Source of the DNA: Halomarinibacterium sedimenti
GTDB taxonomy: Bacteria; Bacteroidota; Bacteroidia; Flavobacteriales; Flavobacteriaceae
DNA length: 64,000 nt
Assembly: GCF_019312585.1 (NCBI RefSeq)
Contig: NZ_JAHWDP010000001.1
Span: forward strand, 62,001 to 126,000
Direction: 5' to 3'
Part shown: in pieces, positions 60,104 to 64,000 of the stretch
Numbering within the stretch: position 1 is the first letter of the stretch
Layout: the number at the start of each line of letters is the position of its first letter
Translations under genes and position numbers: made by a program
Notes under the pieces: model-generated
Seen by the model: only the letters and a program-made list of their open reading frames with translations
Databases searched by the model: none
Told to the model about the DNA's origin: nothing

Positions 60104-60448
60104 ATGAATAAGGCAAATAAACTTCTCACCATAAAATTATTCCACACTATCATCTGGATATTTTTTGTGTTGGTTATAGGCTACGTTTTATATTCTGGGA
60201 TCACAAATACGATTACTACCTACACTTGGTTAGGTATTGCTTTAATTTTAGGGGAAGGATTGGTTTTGGTAATCTTCAAGATGTTTTGCCCTCTTACTTT
60301 AATGGCTCGTAAATACTCTAATTCTTCAAAGGAAAATTTTGATATTTTTCTTCCTAATTGGTTGGCAAAACACAACAAACTTATTTTTACTTCTATTTTT
60401 ATTGTGGGACTGGTATTAGTGGTGACACGTGTCATTCAAAATTCATAA
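60104..60448 (+). CDS. Small membrane protein, 114 aa, unknown
   Basis: Three membrane helices (about 12-30, 40-58 and 93-111) with a charged loop between the second and third. The motif MFCPLTLMARKYSNSSKENF recalls the CPLT segment of DUF2784-type proteins, but I cannot assign it firmly. It follows the cation transporter by 53 nt on the same strand. Confidence 0.65.
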   Translation: MNKANKLLTIKLFHTIIWIFFVLVIGYVLYSGITNTITTYTWLGIALILGEGLVLVIFKMFCPLTLMARKYSNSSKENFDIFLPNWLAKHNKLIFTSIFIVGLVLVVTRVIQNS

Positions 60449-60563
60449 ATCTAAGAAAATGGGTAGCATAGTACGCTGTAAGAATAATCGATTTATTTCT
60501 GGTATATAGGTTCGGTTTTATTCGCTAACTTTCATTCTTTAAATACCTTTAATAATTTAAACT

Positions 60564-61406
60564 ATGGAATTTCTTGATACCCTATTGGGAATTGACCCAA
60601 ATTATATTATCATAGGATTAATTGCCTTTTTCTTTTCATTAGAACAATTATCAAAATCCCCATTCAACTTTACAAAACGCATTAACCATTTATTTCAAAA
60701 CCTACTATTTCAAATTACCCTGGTCATCCTAAACATTTTTTTTGTGACCTTTCAAGTGTTCTCAATTGAATGGTTCAATGCTAACCATATAGGTCTTTTA
60801 TATGTAATAGAACTCCCCTTTTGGGTAAAATTAGGTCTCTCGGTGGCTTTATACGATATTACTGCCTATTGGATCCATAGAGGCACACACAAAATTCCAT
60901 TGCTATGGAGGTTTCATAGGGTACACCATAGCGACACCACCATGGATGCTTCAACGGTATTTAGATTTCACCCTTTAGAAATACTTTTAGTCTTTGGAAT
61001 TGGAAATATTTTAACGGCTGCATTGTTTGGAACAGATGTACTATCGTTGGCATTATATTATTTCATTTTATATCTATTCTTCTTTTTTGAACATGCCAAT
61101 CTTACCTATCCTAAATGGTTGAATACTACCCTAGGTTTACTTTTTGTAATGCCAGATCAACACAGAGTGCACCACCAACAAGATCAATTTTATACAGATT
61201 CTAACTTTGCCGATATTTTTATTATTTGGGACAGACTATTTGGAACGTATAAAGAGATGCCTGTAGCACAAATGAAATATGGATTAAAAGAGTTTGATGA
61301 AGAAAAAAAACAGACATTCCTTTATTTAATGAAAAGCCCTTTCCTTACCATTAAAAGAATTGAAACCAGCAAAACAAACCCTTCTAAACCTGAGAATATA
61401 ACCTAA
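60564..61406 (+). CDS. Sterol desaturase / fatty-acid hydroxylase family protein
   Basis: A 280-residue membrane di-iron enzyme. The histidine clusters are all present: HRGTH, FHRVHHSD, FEHAN and DQHRVHH. Four to five hydrophobic helices surround them. Members hydroxylate or desaturate lipids, carotenoids or sphingolipids with O2; the substrate cannot be read here. Upstream spacer 60449-60563 shows nothing notable. Confidence 0.9.
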   Translation: MEFLDTLLGIDPNYIIIGLIAFFFSLEQLSKSPFNFTKRINHLFQNLLFQITLVILNIFFVTFQVFSIEWFNANHIGLLYVIELPFWVKLGLSVALYDITAYWIHRGTHKIPLLWRFHRVHHSDTTMDASTVFRFHPLEILLVFGIGNILTAALFGTDVLSLALYYFILYLFFFFEHANLTYPKWLNTTLGLLFVMPDQHRVHHQQDQFYTDSNFADIFIIWDRLFGTYKEMPVAQMKYGLKEFDEEKKQTFLYLMKSPFLTIKRIETSKTNPSKPENIT

Positions 61407-61451
61407 GGTAACAGCAATTAGAATTAATTACATCCTTCCTAAAAAAACAAT

Positions 61452-61679
61452 ATGGAAACGCCCAAAAACCCTCAACCCAAAAACCCTTTACATGGGATTA
61501 CCCTAGCTGTTATATTGGAAACCTTAGTAGCCAATTATGGATGGGAGCATTTGGCAAAAAAAGTAAAAATAAACTGCTTTAAAAAAGATCCCTCCATAAA
61601 GTCCTGTCTAACCTTTTTACGAAAAACCCCTTGGGCAAGAACCAAGGTTGAACAACTCTACTTAAAATTAAAAAAATAA
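61452..61679 (+). CDS. VF530-family DNA-binding protein (DUF2132)
   Basis: A 75-residue basic protein. [20 protein letters not shown], then [12 protein letters not shown] and the C-terminal [20 protein letters not shown] match the VF530/DUF2132 family along the full length. It is a helical protein named as DNA-binding from structure; its cell role is unknown. 45 nt after the desaturase gene. Confidence 0.88.
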   Translation: METPKNPQPKNPLHGITLAVILETLVANYGWEHLAKKVKINCFKKDPSIKSCLTFLRKTPWARTKVEQLYLKLKK

Positions 61680-61712
61680 TTATTTGTTGAAAAAAGATAT
61701 TTATTTATTGTT

Positions 61713-61734
61713 TATCAATAATTTTTTATTGATA
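61713..61734. promoter_or_regulatory. 22-bp palindrome upstream of the DUF2975-HTH operon
   Basis: TATCAATAA (61713-61721) and TTATTGATA (61726-61734) are exact inverted repeats with a 4-nt TTTT spacer, 31 nt before the DUF2975 start. Position and symmetry suit an operator for the HTH protein encoded by the second gene. Confidence 0.5.
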
Positions 61735-61765
61735 TTTGTAATGTAATTTTTAATTCTTTTCAAGA

Positions 61766-62302
61766 ATGTCAAAAAATAACAAACTCATATTTCAAGGCTT
61801 AACCATTGTAGCTTGGATTATTTTTGTTGGCTTGTGTATAGAAGCTGGCGGATTGCTTATCAACTTTATATTTAGTGTATTTCAACCTGAATATGTAGGC
61901 AATCTCTACCAAAAACTAGACTTAAGCTCCATGTACCAAGAAAATAAATGGGCTTTCTTTGGTGCTTTTAGTTTTGTATTGGTCATTGCTATTTTAAAAG
62001 CCCACCTCTTTTATATAGTTATTAGGCTATTACACAAATTAGATTTAGAAAAACCCTTTAGTGGTTTTGTAGCCAACAAAATTAATAGCATTGCTTATTA
62101 CACATTTTCTATAGGTATTATTAGCCATATAGCACGGGAAGTGGTTAAAAATTTAATCCATCATGGATACGAAATCGATACCTTAAATAATTTTTGGGTA
62201 GATAGTCAAGCTTTTATAATCATGGCAGCTATTATCTATATCATTGCCGTAATATTTAAAAGGGGAATTGAATTACAAAACGAAAATGAACTAACAATTT
62301 AA
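61766..62302 (+). CDS. DUF2975 membrane protein
   Basis: A 178-residue protein with four membrane helices: about 12-35, 65-88, 105-127 and 150-168. The KPFSGFVANKINSIAYYTFS segment is typical of DUF2975. The family is nearly always paired with a small Xre/YozG-type regulator, as here (3 nt downstream), so it may be the membrane part of a sensor pair or the regulated protein. Function unknown. Confidence 0.85.
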   Translation: MSKNNKLIFQGLTIVAWIIFVGLCIEAGGLLINFIFSVFQPEYVGNLYQKLDLSSMYQENKWAFFGAFSFVLVIAILKAHLFYIVIRLLHKLDLEKPFSGFVANKINSIAYYTFSIGIISHIAREVVKNLIHHGYEIDTLNNFWVDSQAFIIMAAIIYIIAVIFKRGIELQNENELTI

Positions 62303-62305
62303 GCT

Positions 62306-62509
62306 ATGCCTATTATTGTAAATTTAGATGTTATGATGGCAACGCGAAAAATGTCACTAAACGAACTTTCGGAAAAAGTAGATGTTACCCTTTCTAACCT
62401 TTCCATTTTAAAAACGGGAAAGGCAAAAGCAGTGCGCTTTAGCACACTGGAAGCTATTTGTAAAGCATTGGATTGCCAGCCAGGTGATATTTTGGCGTAT
62501 GAAGAGTAG
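62306..62509 (+). CDS. YozG-like helix-turn-helix regulator
   Basis: A 67-residue Cro/C1-type HTH protein consisting of the DNA-binding domain only: VNLDVMMATRKMSLNELSEK, VDVTLSNLSILKTGKAKAVR (recognition helix) and the closing CKALDCQPGDILAYEE. Second gene of the DUF2975 operon. It probably represses this operon through the palindrome at 61713-61734 (inference). Confidence 0.92.
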   Translation: MPIIVNLDVMMATRKMSLNELSEKVDVTLSNLSILKTGKAKAVRFSTLEAICKALDCQPGDILAYEE

Positions 62510-62511
62510 TC

Positions 62512-64000
62512 TTATTTTAAACTCTCCAAACTCGCCTTCAGCGTTTCAATTTTAGCCAAAGCATCTGCCTCCTTTTGTTTTTCCATAGCTACAACCTGTT
62601 GTGGAGCACCACTTACAAAACGTTCGTTCTTCAGTTTGCCTTGTACGCTACGTAAAAAGCCTTCGGTGTATTTAAGCTCTTCGGTAAGTTTGGCAATTTC
62701 AGCTTCTACATCAATCGCTCCTCCTATCGGGATAAAATACTCGTTACTTTTTACTCGGAAAGTCAAGGCTCCATCTAGTTTACTATCGATGTAATTTATT
62801 TCTGAAAGATTTCCTAGTTTTGATATCACACTATCAAAGTCTGAAGTAGCCTTTTCAGCATTCATTACCGAAAGTGATATTTCTTCCTTAAACGAAATAT
62901 TCTTCTCCTTTCGAACGTTTCTAATCCCCGAAATTACTTCCGAAGCAAAATCGAAACTTTTAATAAGTGCCTCATCAAAACTTCTTTGCTCTGGCCATGA
63001 CGCAATAATTAAGGCTTCTTCTGGAGTTCTTTCTGTAATGTGTTGCCAAATATGCTCCGAAATAAATGGCACAAAAGGATGTAACACTTTAAGGTTGTCT
63101 TCCAAAATAGCAATTACTGCTGCTTTAGTTTTTGCTGCAATGGGTTGTCCATATTCTGGCTTTACCATTTCCAATAACCACGAGCAGAAATCGTCCCAAA
63201 TAAGCTTATAGGTCGCCATTAAGGCATCACTCATCCTGTATTTACTGTAGTGATCTTCAATTTCTACTAACGCCTGCTGAAATTTATTTTGGTACCATTC
63301 AATTGCAATTTTTGAACTTTCCACCTCATCCAAATCGGCAACATCCCAGCCATCGATTAATCGGTAGGCATTCCATATTTTATTAACAAAGGCACTCCCC
63401 TGCTTACATAAATCTTCATCAAACATCAAATCGTTCCCAGCAGGCGAACTCAACAACATCCCCACACGAACGCCATCGGCACCGTATTTTTCAATTAATT
63501 CGATAGGATCTGGTGAATTTCCTAACGATTTACTCATTTTTCGGCGTTGTTTATCACGAACAATCCCTGTGAGATACACATTACTGAAAGGTTTTTCCGC
63601 TCTATACTCGTACCCTGCAATAATCATTCGGGCTACCCAAAAGAATAAAATTTCGGGAGCGGTTACCAAATCGTTGGTAGGGTAATAATAGTTTATTTCT
63701 TTATTATCAGGCTCCAAAATTCCATTGAATACACTAATGGGCCATAACCACGAAGAAAACCAAGTATCCAATGCATCGGGATCTTGGGTTAAATCGTCTT
63801 CGGTAAGATTTTTATTCCCAGATTTTTCTTGAGCCAATTGTACTGCTTTTTCTATACTTTCGGCAACTACAAAATCTTCCTTTCCATCACCATAATAATA
63901 GGCAGGAATTTGGTGTCCCCACCACAATTGTCGGCTAATGTTCCAGTCGCGAACATTCTCCATCCAGTGACGGTAAGTATTTACAAATTTATCGGGCACT
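62512..64000 (-). CDS. valS: Valine--tRNA ligase, C-terminal part (runs off the right edge)
   Basis: The visible 495 residues cover the end of the catalytic domain and the C-terminus. NWNISRQLWWGHQIPAYYYG then YPTNDLVTAPEILFFWVARM and the KMSKS loop (RRKMSKSLGNSPDPI) identify a class I synthetase; the WDTWFSSWLWP-like stretch (DALDTWFSSWLWPISVFNG) is that of ValRS. The anticodon-binding helices follow, and the last 65 residues are the coiled-coil tRNA arm (KLTEELKYTEGFLRSVQGKL). The N-terminal half with HIGH lies beyond the window. Ends 2 nt from the stop of the HTH gene. Confidence 0.96.
   Translation of the reverse strand, partial: VPDKFVNTYRHWMENVRDWNISRQLWWGHQIPAYYYGDGKEDFVVAESIEKAVQLAQEKSGNKNLTEDDLTQDPDALDTWFSSWLWPISVFNGILEPDNKEINYYYPTNDLVTAPEILFFWVARMIIAGYEYRAEKPFSNVYLTGIVRDKQRRKMSKSLGNSPDPIELIEKYGADGVRVGMLLSSPAGNDLMFDEDLCKQGSAFVNKIWNAYRLIDGWDVADLDEVESSKIAIEWYQNKFQQALVEIEDHYSKYRMSDALMATYKLIWDDFCSWLLEMVKPEYGQPIAAKTKAAVIAILEDNLKVLHPFVPFISEHIWQHITERTPEEALIIASWPEQRSFDEALIKSFDFASEVISGIRNVRKEKNISFKEEISLSVMNAEKATSDFDSVISKLGNLSEINYIDSKLDGALTFRVKSNEYFIPIGGAIDVEAEIAKLTEELKYTEGFLRSVQGKLKNERFVSGAPQQVVAMEKQKEADALAKIETLKASLESLK

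Overview
The window is AT-rich chromosomal DNA from a member of the Bacteroidota, most likely a marine-type Flavobacteriaceae. The evidence is the set of lineage-typical genes (glutamine synthetase III, type IX secretion sorting tails, the diadenylate cyclase/folP pair, a Rho with a long polar insertion, DUF1599/BT_3928/DUF4293/DUF4199/DUF3667 proteins), promoter -7 boxes of the TAnnTTTG type in front of many genes, and the near absence of Shine-Dalgarno sequences. I cannot name a species. There is no phage, transposase, integrase, CRISPR array or rRNA; one tRNA (Arg, ACG) is present.

Layout. 1-4.8 kb: start of a gene leaving the left edge, an SRPBCC/GyrI protein with a CrcB fluoride channel, a DUF1684 lipoprotein-like protein, a possible small transcript, an MFS exporter, an Lrp/AsnC regulator and two unknown small proteins. 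5-6.7 kb: a GIY-YIG/DUF4357 protein and about 830 bp of gene-free DNA made of two copies of a 75-bp head, each followed by a 21-bp-period tandem array, then nested hairpins. 6.7-17.1 kb: DUF2071, a fused acyl-CoA mutase (IcmF type), DUF4197, pyrF-prfA-purM and glutamine synthetase III. 17.3-23.8 kb: Na/Ca exchanger, a BlaI/BlaR1-like pair behind three evenly spaced operator-like palindromes, apt, tRNA-Arg, an MscS channel. 23.5-28.2 kb: a six-gene minus-strand operon (DUF1599, DoxX-like, ABC permease, tpiA, prmA, clpS). 28.2-36.1 kb: folP-cdaA-DUF3667, ABC exporter, truA, a phosphoesterase, DUF4293, rho. 36-47.2 kb: a T9SS cargo protein, M14 peptidase, Nudix, pyrE, birA, then rsfS-ftsH-LUD-cdsA-psd-acyl-CoA-binding protein and YitT.

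47.2-54.5 kb is the first accessory-looking locus: a large repeat-rich exported protein and a T9SS cargo protein face an ECF sigma factor, a membrane-anchored TPR protein in the place of an anti-sigma factor, and a membrane-anchored TPR-CHAT protease. This looks like a self-contained sigma/protease/surface-protein module.

54.5-62.5 kb is the second: a run of short, mostly single-gene, plus-strand units (serine hydrolase, an unusual alpha/beta-hydrolase fused to an AraC DNA-binding domain, an MddA-like methyltransferase, DUF4199, DUF2200, cation transporter, sterol desaturase, VF530, DUF2975 plus HTH). Several are followed within 0-20 nt of the stop codon by a recurring CTAACAAYG-type element or hairpin, which recalls gene-cassette recombination sites. 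The window ends inside valS.

Part 2 highlights: the alpha/beta-hydrolase-AraC fusion, the sigma/TPR/CHAT/surface-protein locus, the head-plus-21-bp arrays, the triple palindrome in front of blaI, and the cassette-like gene run. All functional proposals are inference from sequence reading; no search was run.
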